From Bacteroidales bacterium (GTDB lineage: Bacteria > Bacteroidota > Bacteroidia > Bacteroidales > Bacteroidaceae): a DNA stretch of 64,000 nt. The translations under genes were made by a program, and so were the position numbers. Within the stretch, counting starts at the first letter, position 1, and each line of letters begins with the position of its first letter. Location: NCBI GenBank assembly GCA_015654535.1, contig JAATGU010000054.1:1-64000 (forward strand), read 5' to 3'. Under the pieces are notes generated by a model. It was not told the origin of the DNA. It did no database searches and saw only the letters and a list, made by a program, of their open reading frames with translations. Below, piece by piece: positions 37,615-47,450 of the stretch.

Positions 37615-38869
37615 ATTTATTATTTTCATCATTCTTCTTCTGATAATTATGTTTACTGTAGAACAAAGTGCTCCTAAGAAGTTTGTTTGGACCCCAACTT
37701 ATAGCAAAAATGACAGGCAACCCTTTGGATGCTTTGTGTTTGATAATGTGGTTTCTACTTCTTTGAAATATCCGTATTCCGTTTCCAAAGAGACACTTTA
37801 CCAGATGGCGGAAGATTCTCTGAGCCGTCCCAAGGCGATTCTGATTGTTGCCGATTATATTTTTATGGATAAACTGGCGATAAAGTCCATGTTCACTCTT
37901 TTGAGGAGAGGTAATAAAATGATGTTTGTCGGCTCCACCTTTTCACCTTTTCTGATAGACACGTTGAAGATTGATGCACACAATAGCTATTTTGAAGAGG
38001 CGAACTTTAAATCAATGATGGGGCAGCCTCAGATTCGGGAACGACTGCTTCTTAGTGATCCGGCTTTTTCTAAAAGGGCTTTCCGCTTTTATCCCCAGTT
38101 GTGTTCGGATTACTTCTCCGGCGTTGATTCTTTGGAGCCCAAACCAGCGAATTTGCAAGATAAAAAGCCAAGAAAACATTCTTGGTTGGATAGTGTGCCT
38201 ACTACTGTGCTTGCCCGTAACAAATATAAATTCCCTGTAGCCTTTAGTAAGAAAATAGGGAAGGGGGAGCTCTTCCTAGTGTCTACTCCTTTGCTTTTTA
38301 CCAATTATGGAATGTTGGATCAGGGAAATGCACGATACCTGTTTAGTCTGCTTTCTTATTTAAAAGGAATGCCTTTGGTGCGCAGTGAGCTTTATGGGAG
38401 TAAATCAGTGGAAGAAATATCGCCTCTTCGCTATTTCCTCAGTCAGCCACCTTTGAGAGGAAGTATCTATCTTATCCTATTTTGTATCATTCTCTTTATG
38501 TGCTTCGCCGCCAAAAGAAAACAACGAATCATTCCGGTAGTAAACCCTCCGGTGAATGCCACGCTGGACTTTGTAAAATTGATTGGAACGCTGTATTATC
38601 AAAAGAAAGGCCACTTGGGACTGCTGCGTAAAAAACAGATCTATTTTACACAGACACTGAAAAGAGAGACCAATATTGATATTGAGGAAGAAGAATTAAC
38701 CATGGATCTTTGCCAGCGGATTTCTAATAAAACAGGGATGGAAGCCGAAAAGATCTACCTTCTCTTGAAAGATTTAGAACGATTGAAGGCCGATGTTCCT
38801 ATAGACGAGGTGACTTTGAAAGAGTATATTGACCGTATGAATGAAATTATAAATAACTCCTATAACTGA
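37598..38869 (+). CDS. DUF4350-domain membrane protein
   Basis: A 423-residue protein anchored by an N-terminal helix (FKFIIFIILLLIIMFTVEQS) and a second helix near residue 295 (GSIYLILFCIILFMCFAAKR). Between them is a DUF4350 / GATase-like extracytoplasmic domain. The cytoplasmic C-terminus (about 310-423) is helical and charged. It carries the typical position in MoxR-DUF58 clusters, just ahead of the ATPase gene. The precise role is unknown. Confidence 0.8.
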   Translation: MKGNFKFIIFIILLLIIMFTVEQSAPKKFVWTPTYSKNDRQPFGCFVFDNVVSTSLKYPYSVSKETLYQMAEDSLSRPKAILIVADYIFMDKLAIKSMFTLLRRGNKMMFVGSTFSPFLIDTLKIDAHNSYFEEANFKSMMGQPQIRERLLLSDPAFSKRAFRFYPQLCSDYFSGVDSLEPKPANLQDKKPRKHSWLDSVPTTVLARNKYKFPVAFSKKIGKGELFLVSTPLLFTNYGMLDQGNARYLFSLLSYLKGMPLVRSELYGSKSVEEISPLRYFLSQPPLRGSIYLILFCIILFMCFAAKRKQRIIPVVNPPVNATLDFVKLIGTLYYQKKGHLGLLRKKQIYFTQTLKRETNIDIEEEELTMDLCQRISNKTGMEAEKIYLLLKDLERLKADVPIDEVTLKEYIDRMNEIINNSYN

Positions 38870-38872
38870 TAA

Positions 38873-39847
38873 ATGATGGAAGAAACTATGAGCAGAATAG
38901 ATTTAACGGAGTTCTCGGAGAAAATCCGTGAGCTGAAAGCGTGTATTGCAGAGGTTATTGTGGGACAAGATAAAACGGTGGATTTAATTCTTACTACAAT
39001 ACTTGCAAATGGACATGTGCTGATTGAAGGAGTGCCAGGAGTTGCAAAGACTTTATTGGCTAAATTAATCGCTAAGTTAATAGATGCGGATTTTTCACGT
39101 ATCCAGTTTACTCCGGACTTGATGCCATCTGATGTGCTGGGAACAACGGTTTTCAACATGCAAACCAATACGTTTGATTTTCATCGCGGACCGCTTTTCG
39201 GGGATGTGATTCTGGTCGATGAGATTAACCGATCACCGGCAAAAACTCAGTCTGCCCTTTTTGAAGTGATGGAAGAACGGCAAATCAGTATAGATGGAAA
39301 GACGTATCCCATGGGAGAACTTTATACGATTCTTGCCACTCAGAATCCCATTGAGCAGGAAGGTACGTATAAACTTCCCGAAGCTCAGTTGGACCGCTTC
39401 CTTATGAAGATAATACTTGAATATCCCTCGTTAGAGGAAGAGATTGCCATACTTGAACGCCATCACCAACATGCAGACTTTGTGAAGTTACACGAGGTGA
39501 AGCCTGTACTCAAAAAAGAAGAATTGCTCTTGCTACGGTCACTGGTGGGGCAAGTTTATGTGGATGCCACCCTGATTCGCTACATAGCTTTGATTGTTCA
39601 AGAAACGCGCACCAGCAAATCAGTTTATTTGGGAGCCTCTCCAAGAGCTTCGGTGGCGCTACTTCAGGCCGCAAAAGCCTTTGCCTTGCTGCAAGGACGC
39701 GATTTTGTGACGCCCGAAGATATTAAGTTTGTCGCCGTTCCGGTGTTGCAGCATCGGCTTTTGCTGACGGCTGAGGCCGAGATGGAAGGTTACTCTCCCG
39801 CCAAGGTTACGCGACGATTGATTGATAAAGTGGAAGTTCCGAAATAA
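38873..39847 (+). CDS. MoxR-family AAA+ ATPase
   Basis: MoxR ATPases act as chaperone-like activators of membrane or periplasmic complexes, often with DUF58 and von Willebrand A proteins. The 324-residue protein has Walker A GVPGVAKT (53-60), Walker B VILVDEINR (112-120), the sensor region TQNPIEQEGTYKLPEAQLDR and a C-terminal lid with GASPRASVALLQAAKAFALL. Start may be either of two adjacent ATGs (38873 or 38876). It is fifth in the operon and directly ahead of DUF58. Confidence 0.95.
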   Translation: MMEETMSRIDLTEFSEKIRELKACIAEVIVGQDKTVDLILTTILANGHVLIEGVPGVAKTLLAKLIAKLIDADFSRIQFTPDLMPSDVLGTTVFNMQTNTFDFHRGPLFGDVILVDEINRSPAKTQSALFEVMEERQISIDGKTYPMGELYTILATQNPIEQEGTYKLPEAQLDRFLMKIILEYPSLEEEIAILERHHQHADFVKLHEVKPVLKKEELLLLRSLVGQVYVDATLIRYIALIVQETRTSKSVYLGASPRASVALLQAAKAFALLQGRDFVTPEDIKFVAVPVLQHRLLLTAEAEMEGYSPAKVTRRLIDKVEVPK

Positions 39848-39853
39848 ACGCTT

Positions 39854-41164
39854 ATGTTTCTTACTAAAAAGTTTTACATCATTTGCATCCTCCTTATCCT
39901 ATTATTAGGCGCGGGTTATTTGTTCCCCATAGCATACGTTGTGGCACAAATAGGCTTGCTTGTCTTTCTGGCAGCAACTGTTTACGATGGATGGCAGCTC
40001 TATCGGACAAAATCGATAGAGGGTTTTCGTTCTTGTGCCGAACGGTTCTCTAACGGAGACGAAAATTTGGTGAAGATCTATGCGGAAAATCACTATCCGT
40101 TTACCGTCTATTTGGAGATTATCGATGAGATTCCCGTAGTCTTTCAGCGTAGGGATGTGGAGTTTCATCTCACGTTGGATGCCGATGAAAGTAAAGCCAT
40201 AGAATATAACCTTTGCCCGGTGAAGAGGGGAGAGTATGATTTTGGACTGATCCACCTGTTTGCCCGCACCACTTTGGGCTTGATTATCCGCCGATACAAT
40301 TGCGGAACTCCCACTACCGTTAAAGTCTACCCTTCTTACCTTTTGCTGCACAAATATGAGTTGATGGCAATGTCGAACAATCTAACTGAAATGGGAATTA
40401 AGAAAGTGAGACAAATAGGACATCACACCGAGTTTGAGCAGATAAAAGAATATGTAAAAGGCGATGATTATCGCACCATTAACTGGAAAGCCACCGCTCG
40501 CCGCCATCAATTAATGGTGAATATCTTTCAGAATGAGCGCTCGCAACATATATATAATGTTATAGACAAAGGGAGAATCATGCAATCGGCCTTCCAAGGC
40601 ATGACCCTGTTGGACTATGCCATCAATGCTTCGCTGGTTCTTTCTTATATTGCCATCCACAAAGATGATAAAGCGGGAATTGTAACCTTTGAACGCCAGT
40701 TTGGCTCTTTTGTGCCTGCCTCCAGAAAAGAGGGACAGATGCAACTCATCCTTGAAAATCTCTATAACCAAACCACTACTTTTGGCGAGAGCGACTACTC
40801 TTCACTGTATATTCACCTGAATAAAAATATAAGCAAACGGAGTTTCTTGATTATCTATACCAATTTTGATAGCATTATCGGCATGGAACGTCAATTGAGT
40901 TACCTACGTCAGTTGGCACGCCAGCATGTTGTTTTAGTGGTGTTTTTTGAAAACGCCGAGCTGAATGCCTTTATAGCGAAGCAACCCCACAGCGCGGAAG
41001 AGTATTATCAGCAGACCATTGCCGAGAAGTTTGCTTTTGAAAAACGATTGGTTGTCTCTACCTTGAAGCAGCATGCGGTTTACTCGCTGCTCACCACCCC
41101 CGATAAACTATCGGTAGACGTGATCAATAAATATTTAGAGATAAAGTCTCGTCAGCTTATTTAG
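39854..41164 (+). CDS. DUF58 domain-containing membrane protein
   Basis: A 436-residue protein with two N-terminal transmembrane helices (about 7-45) and a beta-rich domain. The DUF58 core has KGDDYRTINWKATARR, followed by a von Willebrand A-like region from about residue 235. DUF58 proteins are the usual partners of MoxR ATPases. It is the last gene of the operon and is followed by a very long inverted repeat and a second terminator. Confidence 0.93.
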   Translation: MFLTKKFYIICILLILLLGAGYLFPIAYVVAQIGLLVFLAATVYDGWQLYRTKSIEGFRSCAERFSNGDENLVKIYAENHYPFTVYLEIIDEIPVVFQRRDVEFHLTLDADESKAIEYNLCPVKRGEYDFGLIHLFARTTLGLIIRRYNCGTPTTVKVYPSYLLLHKYELMAMSNNLTEMGIKKVRQIGHHTEFEQIKEYVKGDDYRTINWKATARRHQLMVNIFQNERSQHIYNVIDKGRIMQSAFQGMTLLDYAINASLVLSYIAIHKDDKAGIVTFERQFGSFVPASRKEGQMQLILENLYNQTTTFGESDYSSLYIHLNKNISKRSFLIIYTNFDSIIGMERQLSYLRQLARQHVVLVVFFENAELNAFIAKQPHSAEEYYQQTIAEKFAFEKRLVVSTLKQHAVYSLLTTPDKLSVDVINKYLEIKSRQLI

Positions 41165-41203
41165 TCACATTGTTCCTTATCTAAAGATTTTTTATATATA
41201 TAC

Positions 41204-41275
41204 TGTACAAAAGATTGTTTTCTTCTGTACAAATAAATCTATTCTTTTGTACAGAAGAAAACAATCTTTTGTACA
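41204..41275. repeat. 30-bp perfect inverted repeat with four TGTACA sites
   Basis: The left arm 41204-41233 and right arm 41246-41275 are perfect reverse complements separated by 12 bp. Each arm carries TGTACA at both of its ends, giving four palindromic TGTACA hexamers. It lies between convergent genes and is much longer than an ordinary terminator stem. Confidence 0.85.
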
Positions 41276-41318
41276 ACTGGAAATGAATATCTCTTGAAGA
41301 ATAAAAAAGACAAAAAGA

Positions 41319-41350
41319 AAGCCTTGATAGTTTCCCATCAAGGCTTTTTT
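41319..41350. terminator. Bidirectional intrinsic terminator
   Basis: AAGCCTTGAT pairs with ATCAAGGCTT around AGTTTCCC. A T run follows on the plus strand and the opposite strand has CTTTTTG, so it can serve both DUF58 and the minus-strand acidic protein gene. Confidence 0.85.
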
Positions 41351-41370
41351 ATATGTGCCGTTAAGTCCGG

Positions 41371-41706
41371 TTATTCTACCTGACCTAAAGAATTACCATA
41401 TTCCATTTCTCCCTGAACAACAAAAAGAATTTCTGCGGGATCAAAGTCTCCCATTTCATCCTTCTTTGCTTCCTCTACAATGTAATTCACAATTTCGTCT
41501 TGATCTATATTTACAAATCCGTCAGCATCAGGTTGTGCATCCAGGCAGCCGCTGGTAGAATAATAATCCACCATTACATCTAGGAAATAATAGAGCTCGT
41601 CGTCAGAGAACTTGTTTTTTAAGTCCTGCGGCAAAAAGTTCTTAATGAATTCGACGGTCTTTTCGTCGTCTTCATCTTCCAATAAGAAATCATCTTCTAA
41701 GCTCAT
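41371..41706 (-). CDS. Conserved small acidic protein of unknown function
   Basis: The 111-residue product is strongly acidic, beginning with MSLEDDFLLEDEDDEKTVEF and containing FSDDELYYFLDVMVDYYSTS and IDQDEIVNYIVEEAKKDEMG. It has no signal peptide or membrane segment, so it should be cytoplasmic. I recall similar proteins in Bacteroidales but no function. It lies 43 bp downstream of trxA on the same strand. Confidence 0.75.
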   Translation of the reverse strand: MSLEDDFLLEDEDDEKTVEFIKNFLPQDLKNKFSDDELYYFLDVMVDYYSTSGCLDAQPDADGFVNIDQDEIVNYIVEEAKKDEMGDFDPAEILFVVQGEMEYGNSLGQVE

Positions 41707-41749
41707 AATCTGAATTTATTTTGAGAGTCTTTATAAAATGTTCTGTGAT

Positions 41750-42064
41750 CTATAACAGAGCGTCTATTTTTGTCTGAAAAATATTCTTAGCTGCTGCTCC
41801 TACTTGTTTATCAACAATCTGTCCGTCTTTAATAAACAAGACGGTCGGAATATTACGGATTCCATATTTTCCTACCAGATCATCGTTTTCTTCAATGTCA
41901 CATTTACCTACGGTAACTTTGCCTTCATATTCTGAGGCTAGTTCTTCAATAAAAGGTCCTATTTGCTTGCAAGGACCACACCATGTTGCCCAAAAATCTA
42001 TTACTAAGGGTTTTCCACTTTGAAGTAATTCTTCAAAATTATTATCTGTGATTGCTAAAGCCAT
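41750..42064 (-). CDS. trxA: Thioredoxin
   Basis: A 104-residue cytoplasmic thioredoxin with the redox site WCGPC at 28-32, the cis-proline region NIPTVLFIKDG and the typical central DFWATWCGPCKQ. It reduces disulfides in enzymes such as ribonucleotide reductase and peroxiredoxins. A TATATTTG promoter box lies 40 bp upstream, so it is transcribed separately from dnaE. Confidence 0.96.
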   Translation of the reverse strand: MALAITDNNFEELLQSGKPLVIDFWATWCGPCKQIGPFIEELASEYEGKVTVGKCDIEENDDLVGKYGIRNIPTVLFIKDGQIVDKQVGAAAKNIFQTKIDALL

Positions 42065-42103
42065 AACTTATGTTTTTTTTTAATTGTTTTGATATATGAG
42101 ATG

Positions 42104-42111
42104 CAAATATA
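42104..42111 (-). promoter_or_regulatory. trxA: -7 promoter box for trxA
   Basis: The minus strand reads TATATTTG followed by C just upstream of trxA and just after the dnaE stop. Confidence 0.6.
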
Positions 42112-42114
42112 GTA

Positions 42115-45100
42115 TTAATTAATATGATATTCAAGTTCCGGATGTTCAATTATGTAATTGATTATATTTTTTCCAACGGACAATTTTGTCGATCGAGCCA
42201 TTAATTCAACGGACATATTTAATTCTTGATCCATTATTTTAAAGAAAAGCTCTGTTTTACCCGGGCTTTCTTGGCTTAAAATAGAGAGCTCGGTAACTAC
42301 TTGCTGATTTAATGACGTGAGTGGTATAGTGATGGTTAGCTTTTCAATTAAGCTATCTTTCACATCCTGCAATAATTCCATGGAGTTCACTTTTATATCT
42401 AGTTGGTCAGGGTTCCATTGTCGGGGCATACATTTCCCTTTGATGAAAAGAAACATTCCCACTGAAAGGAAATTTCGCCAGTCTGTATAATCTTTCCCAA
42501 AGAAAGGCAGTTCGCCTGAACCGGAAAAATCTTCAATCTTAACTATTGCGAATGGTTTTCCCGTTTTACCCATGCCTTCACGAACGTTGGTAATAATTCC
42601 TCCAAAGGTAAGATCCCGGTTTGCCAGTGCGGACTTGTCGTTAAAATCGGACATGTGAGTATTACATACGTCTTTTAAGATGATGGAATACTCATCTAGC
42701 GGATGTGCAGAAAGGTAGATCCCTATCAATTCTTTTTCTTTATTCAGACGTTCCAGATCAGACCATCGAGGTGCAGGAATAATTTCCGGCGTTGCAATGT
42801 CTATAATATTTTCTCCTCCAAAGAGAGAGTTTACAGCGGCGGCTTTGTCTAGTTGGAATTTGTTCCCATAACGGACTAATACTTCAAGGAAAGTTTCCCC
42901 TTTAGAGTTTGCGGCAAAATATTGTTCCCGCTTGAGCTCAGGAAAATTATCGAGTCCCGATGCCAAAGCCAAGTTCTCCAGATTCTTTTTATTGCAAGCA
43001 TTCAGATTGACCCGTTGTACAAAGTCGAAAATACCGTTGAATGCACCATTTTTTTCTCTTTCTTCAATGATTGCTGCCACGGCATTTTCTCCCACACCTT
43101 TGATGGCTCCCAATCCAAAGCGGATATTACCTTCTTTATTTACCGTGAACTTCAGGTTACTTTCATTAACGTCCGGACCTAAAACTAAAATTCCCATCGC
43201 TTTGCACTCATCCATCAGTTTGGTTATTTCCACAATGTTGGAGATGTTACGGCTCATCACGGCAGCCATATATTCTGCGGGATAATTTGCTTTTAAGTAA
43301 GCTGTTTGGTAAGCGATCCAGGAATAGCAAGTTGCATGAGATTTGTTGAAAGCATAAGAAGCAAACTTTTCCCAGTCCGCCCAGATCTTTTCCAGAACCT
43401 TTGGTTCATGACCATTTTTTCGTCCGCCTTCTATAAATAAAGGCTTCAAGTGATCCAGCTTATCTTTCAGCTTTTTACCCATCGCCTTTCGTAATCCGTC
43501 CGACTCTCCACGAGTGAAGTTGGCAAGTAGTCTGGACAGAAGCATCACCTGTTCCTGATAAACCGTAATTCCATAAGTATCCGAAAGATACTTTTCCATG
43601 ATAGGAATGTCATATTCAATCGGTTCACGACCATGCTTACGGTCAATAAACTGTGGGATGTAATCCATTGGTCCCGGCCGATAAAGCGCATTCATCGCAA
43701 TAAGGTCTTCGAACGTGGTAGGTTGCAGTTCTTTTAAGTATTTCTGCATTCCGGCCGATTCAAATTGGAAAGTTCCGATGGTTCTTCCTTCACTATATAA
43801 TTTATAGGTAGCCTCATCCTTAGTGGAAATGGTATCTATGTTCAGTTCTATTCCCTGGTGTAAGCGGATATTCACTATCGCTTCTTTAATAATAGATAAA
43901 GTTTTCAGTCCTAGGAAGTCCATCTTGATCAACCCCGTGTCTTCAATGACAGAACCTTCATACTGAGTGACCAGCATTTTTTCTCCGGTTTCTTTATCAT
44001 CCGCCGTACTTACCGGCACCCAATCCGTAATGTCATCCCGGCAAATAATGGTTCCACAGGCATGCACTCCAGTGTTTCTCACATTTCCTTCTAGCATCTG
44101 GGCGTACTTCATCGTATCCCTTATAAGAGGATCGTAAGAATTGCAGGCTTCTTGTAGTTCCGGTATTGCAGCAATACAGTTTTTTAGGTTTATCTTAGGA
44201 GACTTCCCGTTCACTTCCGGTAATCGATCGGGAATTAATTTTGTTAATTTGTCCGATTCAGTCAAGGATAACTTTTGAACACGCGCCACGTCCTTGATAG
44301 CCAGCTTAGTTGCCATAGTGCCGTATGTAATAATATGAGCCACTTTTTCGCGACCATATTTCTCAGTTACCCAGCGAAGTACTTCTCCTCTACCGTCATC
44401 ATCGAAATCAATATCAATATCCGGCAGTGATATACGGTCAGGATTAAGGAAACGTTCAAAAAGTAAATCATATTCAATCGGGTCAATCTGTGTAATTCCC
44501 AGACAATATGCTACGGCAGAGCCCGCAGCCGAACCACGCCCCGGCCCAACGGATACTCCCATTCTCCTTGCAGCGGCAATAAAGTCCTGCACAATCAAGA
44601 AATACCCAGGAAATCCCATGTGCTTAATAGTAGAAAGCTCAAACTCTACTCGTTCTTTTTGCTCATCATTCATTTCTCCCCATCGCTTCTTTGATCCCTC
44701 GTAAGTAAGGTAACGAAGATAATCATCATCATTATCAAACCCGGGCGGTTTTGGAAAGTTAGGGAGAATTGGATCATGGTCGATGGAATAAAATTCCACT
44801 TGGGCACATATTTCAGCTGTATTGGAAAGGGCTTCCGGAATATCACTAAATATTTCATTCATCTCTTCCCGTGTCTTCATCCATTCCTGTTTGGAATAGA
44901 GCATACGGTTGGGATCATCCAGGTCTTTTCCCGTACTCAGGCAGATCAAACGATCATGTGCCTCCGCATTTTCTTCATCTACAAAGTGAACATCGTTCGT
45001 GCAGATTAGCTTAATGTTGTATTTTTTAGAAAACTGAATCAGATGCTCATTGACCATTTTCTGAAGAACATATGCTTCGTGATTAGCCCTTGGAACGGTT

Positions 45101-45771
45101 GCTTTATGAAGTTGTAATTCTAAATAATAGTTATCTCCGAAAACTCTTTTATACCAACTGATAGCTTCTTCGGCTTCTTCCATTTGTCCGGCTCTGATTC
45201 TTCGGGGAACTTCGCCTCCTAAACATGCCGTTGATACAATCAGTCCTTCGTGATACTTTTCTAATTCATCCCTATCAGTTCGCGGGCGATAATAGAACCC
45301 CTCTGTCCAGGCTTTAGAAACGAGCTTTATCAAATTATGATAGCCTTTCTCATTCTTGGCAAGCACTATTAAGTGATATCCTCCCTGATCGGGTTTTCCT
45401 TCTTTTTTAGTAAGTCCCCGATGGGCAACATACATCTCGCAACCTATAATAGGTTTAAATAATTTTTTCTTGGCTGCCTCTAACCTTTCATTGCAGTCAT
45501 TAATTTCTTTCTCTTTATCTTCACATTGCAGTTCTCCGGCTTCAATCTGAGAAAGTTTCTTTTTGAGTTCCTTGATTTCGCCGTTAGCTCCTGCATTTTT
45601 CTTTTTCACATAATTGAAAAACTCTTTTATCCCGAACATGTTTCCGTGGTCAGTCAAAGCAATACCTTTCATACCATTGGCAATTGCTTTATCGACTAAA
45701 GCCTGAACGGCAGCCTGCCCGTCGAGGATAGAGTATTGTGAGTGGACATGTAAATGAACAAAATCTTGCAT
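42115..45771 (-). CDS. dnaE: DNA polymerase III alpha subunit
   Basis: This is the replicative polymerase catalytic subunit. The ATG at 45771 gives about 1218 residues beginning MQDFVHLHVHSQYSILDGQ, the start of the PHP domain; the longer open frame upstream adds an unlikely basic leader. The family C polymerase core has GPGRGSAAGSAVAYCLGIT and the catalytic PDIDIDFDDDGR, then a helix-hairpin-helix region (FGLGAIKGVGENAVAA) and an OB-fold (about 980-1060). An insertion of charged coiled coil lies in the PHP domain (about residues 55-95). It is a DnaE1-type enzyme without a DnaE-fused exonuclease. Confidence 0.96.
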   Translation of the reverse strand: MQDFVHLHVHSQYSILDGQAAVQALVDKAIANGMKGIALTDHGNMFGIKEFFNYVKKKNAGANGEIKELKKKLSQIEAGELQCEDKEKEINDCNERLEAAKKKLFKPIIGCEMYVAHRGLTKKEGKPDQGGYHLIVLAKNEKGYHNLIKLVSKAWTEGFYYRPRTDRDELEKYHEGLIVSTACLGGEVPRRIRAGQMEEAEEAISWYKRVFGDNYYLELQLHKATVPRANHEAYVLQKMVNEHLIQFSKKYNIKLICTNDVHFVDEENAEAHDRLICLSTGKDLDDPNRMLYSKQEWMKTREEMNEIFSDIPEALSNTAEICAQVEFYSIDHDPILPNFPKPPGFDNDDDYLRYLTYEGSKKRWGEMNDEQKERVEFELSTIKHMGFPGYFLIVQDFIAAARRMGVSVGPGRGSAAGSAVAYCLGITQIDPIEYDLLFERFLNPDRISLPDIDIDFDDDGRGEVLRWVTEKYGREKVAHIITYGTMATKLAIKDVARVQKLSLTESDKLTKLIPDRLPEVNGKSPKINLKNCIAAIPELQEACNSYDPLIRDTMKYAQMLEGNVRNTGVHACGTIICRDDITDWVPVSTADDKETGEKMLVTQYEGSVIEDTGLIKMDFLGLKTLSIIKEAIVNIRLHQGIELNIDTISTKDEATYKLYSEGRTIGTFQFESAGMQKYLKELQPTTFEDLIAMNALYRPGPMDYIPQFIDRKHGREPIEYDIPIMEKYLSDTYGITVYQEQVMLLSRLLANFTRGESDGLRKAMGKKLKDKLDHLKPLFIEGGRKNGHEPKVLEKIWADWEKFASYAFNKSHATCYSWIAYQTAYLKANYPAEYMAAVMSRNISNIVEITKLMDECKAMGILVLGPDVNESNLKFTVNKEGNIRFGLGAIKGVGENAVAAIIEEREKNGAFNGIFDFVQRVNLNACNKKNLENLALASGLDNFPELKREQYFAANSKGETFLEVLVRYGNKFQLDKAAAVNSLFGGENIIDIATPEIIPAPRWSDLERLNKEKELIGIYLSAHPLDEYSIILKDVCNTHMSDFNDKSALANRDLTFGGIITNVREGMGKTGKPFAIVKIEDFSGSGELPFFGKDYTDWRNFLSVGMFLFIKGKCMPRQWNPDQLDIKVNSMELLQDVKDSLIEKLTITIPLTSLNQQVVTELSILSQESPGKTELFFKIMDQELNMSVELMARSTKLSVGKNIINYIIEHPELEYHIN

Positions 45772-45951
45772 ATATAATAGTGGTTTATTGAATAACACAT
45801 TTCTTTTTAAAAAGGTTATAAAGATACTTCGCTTTAGGCGCACAAAAAAACGAAATAGCTAAAAGTTATCAACAGAAGTCCTTTTTTAGAGAAAAGAGAA
45901 GAAAATAATCATTTCTACACCGATTTACTTGTTTCCTTTTTAAATTAAGAT

Positions 45952-45959
45952 TATTTTTG
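45952..45959 (+). promoter_or_regulatory. psd: -7 promoter box for psd
   Basis: TATTTTTG followed by C lies 26 bp before the psd start. Confidence 0.55.
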
Positions 45960-45985
45960 CGAACTTAAATCATTAAACAAGACTA

Positions 45986-46672
45986 ATGGGTCGACTTAAG
46001 AAATTAAAAAAAATAAGAATTCATAGAGAAGGCACACATATATTAGTGGGAAGCTTTCTTTTATTCCTTGCGATAAACGGCCTTGTCTATTATTCTTTTG
46101 ACTGTAAGCTACCGTTTTATTTATTGGTATTTGCCAGTATTATTGTTTTTTCATTAGTGTTAAACTTTTTTCGTTGCCCCATCAGGCTATTTGGTGAAGA
46201 TACAGAAAAAATAGTGGTAGCTCCTGCGGATGGAAAGATTGTTGTCATCGAAGAAGTTGAAGAAAATGACTACTTTCACGACAAACGAATAATGATTTCT
46301 ATTTTCATGAGTCTGATTAATGTACATGCCAATTGGTATCCTGTAGATGGGATTATTAAAAAAGTAGGACATCAAAATGGCAAATTTATGAAAGCTTGGT
46401 TGCCGAAGGCAAGTATAGATAATGAACGTTCATTGGTTGTTATTGAAACTCCTGAAGGAGTAGAAGTGTTGGCACGACAAATTGCCGGCGCAATGGCACG
46501 ACGTATCGTTACTTATGCTGAAGTAGGTGAAGAATGCTACATTGATGAACATATGGGATTTATTAAATTCGGTTCACGGGTAGATGTTTATCTTCCTTTA
46601 GGTACAGAAATCCTGGTTAAAATGGGGCAGCTAACTACTGGTAACCAGACCATATTGGCAAAACTGAAATAA
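45986..46672 (+). CDS. psd: Phosphatidylserine decarboxylase
   Basis: It turns phosphatidylserine into phosphatidylethanolamine in the inner membrane. The 228-residue proenzyme has two N-terminal transmembrane segments (about 18-62), [17 protein letters not shown] and the conserved [11 protein letters not shown]. The self-cleavage site is FGSRVD, with cleavage between Gly196 and Ser197 forming the pyruvoyl group. It lies 9 bp before pssA, whose product supplies its substrate. Confidence 0.95.
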   Translation: MGRLKKLKKIRIHREGTHILVGSFLLFLAINGLVYYSFDCKLPFYLLVFASIIVFSLVLNFFRCPIRLFGEDTEKIVVAPADGKIVVIEEVEENDYFHDKRIMISIFMSLINVHANWYPVDGIIKKVGHQNGKFMKAWLPKASIDNERSLVVIETPEGVEVLARQIAGAMARRIVTYAEVGEECYIDEHMGFIKFGSRVDVYLPLGTEILVKMGQLTTGNQTILAKLK

Positions 46673-46681
46673 TTTATCGAA

Positions 46682-47389
46682 ATGGCAAATTGTATTACTC
46701 GTCATATTCCAAACATTGTTACTTGTTTTAACCTTTTTTCGGGCTGCATTGCCAGTGTGATGGCTTATGAAGGAAAGTATGAACTGGCAATGCTTTTTAT
46801 TGTTTTAAGTGCAGTCTTTGACTTTTTTGATGGAATGTTGGCTCGTATCCTTCATGCTTATTCAAATATAGGAAAAGAGTTGGATTCTTTGGCAGATGAT
46901 GTCAGTTTTGGTGTGGCTCCTTCGTTTATAGTCTTTTCCTTGTTTAAGGAGGTTTACTATCCTTCTTTTCTGATAAATTTAGAGGAATATATACCTTTTT
47001 TAGCATTCGCCATTTCGGCTTTTTCAGCACTGAGATTGGCCAAATTTAATGTTGATGAACGTCAGACCAGTTCCTTTATAGGGCTTCCGGTTCCGGCAAA
47101 TGCTCTTTTTTGGGGATCTTTAGTTGTTGGGGCTCATACTTTCTTAGTTTCTGAGAATTTTAATGCAGTATACCTATTTATCTTGGTGGTTCTTTTCTCT
47201 TACCTTTTGGTTTCTGAGATTCCGATGTTCTCTTTAAAATTCAAAAACCTCTCTTGGAAGGATAATAAGGTAAGTTTCATTTTCCTTTTAGTTTGTATTC
47301 CACTGCTTGCCTTCTTAGGAATTGCCGGATTTGCCGCAATTATTATTTGGTATATTCTTCTTTCAATAGTAACTGGGCTAAAAAAATAA
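46682..47389 (+). CDS. pssA: CDP-diacylglycerol-serine O-phosphatidyltransferase
   Basis: It makes phosphatidylserine from CDP-diacylglycerol and serine. The 235-residue membrane enzyme has the CDP-alcohol phosphotransferase motif with Asp50, Gly51, Ala54, Arg55, Gly64, Asp68 and Asp72 in the region FDGMLARILHAYSNIGKELD, followed by six or so transmembrane helices. The order psd then pssA then DUF4834 is a compact phospholipid operon. Confidence 0.94.
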   Translation: MANCITRHIPNIVTCFNLFSGCIASVMAYEGKYELAMLFIVLSAVFDFFDGMLARILHAYSNIGKELDSLADDVSFGVAPSFIVFSLFKEVYYPSFLINLEEYIPFLAFAISAFSALRLAKFNVDERQTSSFIGLPVPANALFWGSLVVGAHTFLVSENFNAVYLFILVVLFSYLLVSEIPMFSLKFKNLSWKDNKVSFIFLLVCIPLLAFLGIAGFAAIIIWYILLSIVTGLKK

Positions 47390-47450
47390 ACAAATGTCTT
47401 GGCACACTTGTTGTACTATCACTCTGTATTATAAATAAACTTAATGACTC

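Noticed and set aside
41355..41558. Plus-strand frame opposite the small acidic protein
   Set aside because: It is antisense to a better-supported minus-strand gene and has an unconvincing composition.
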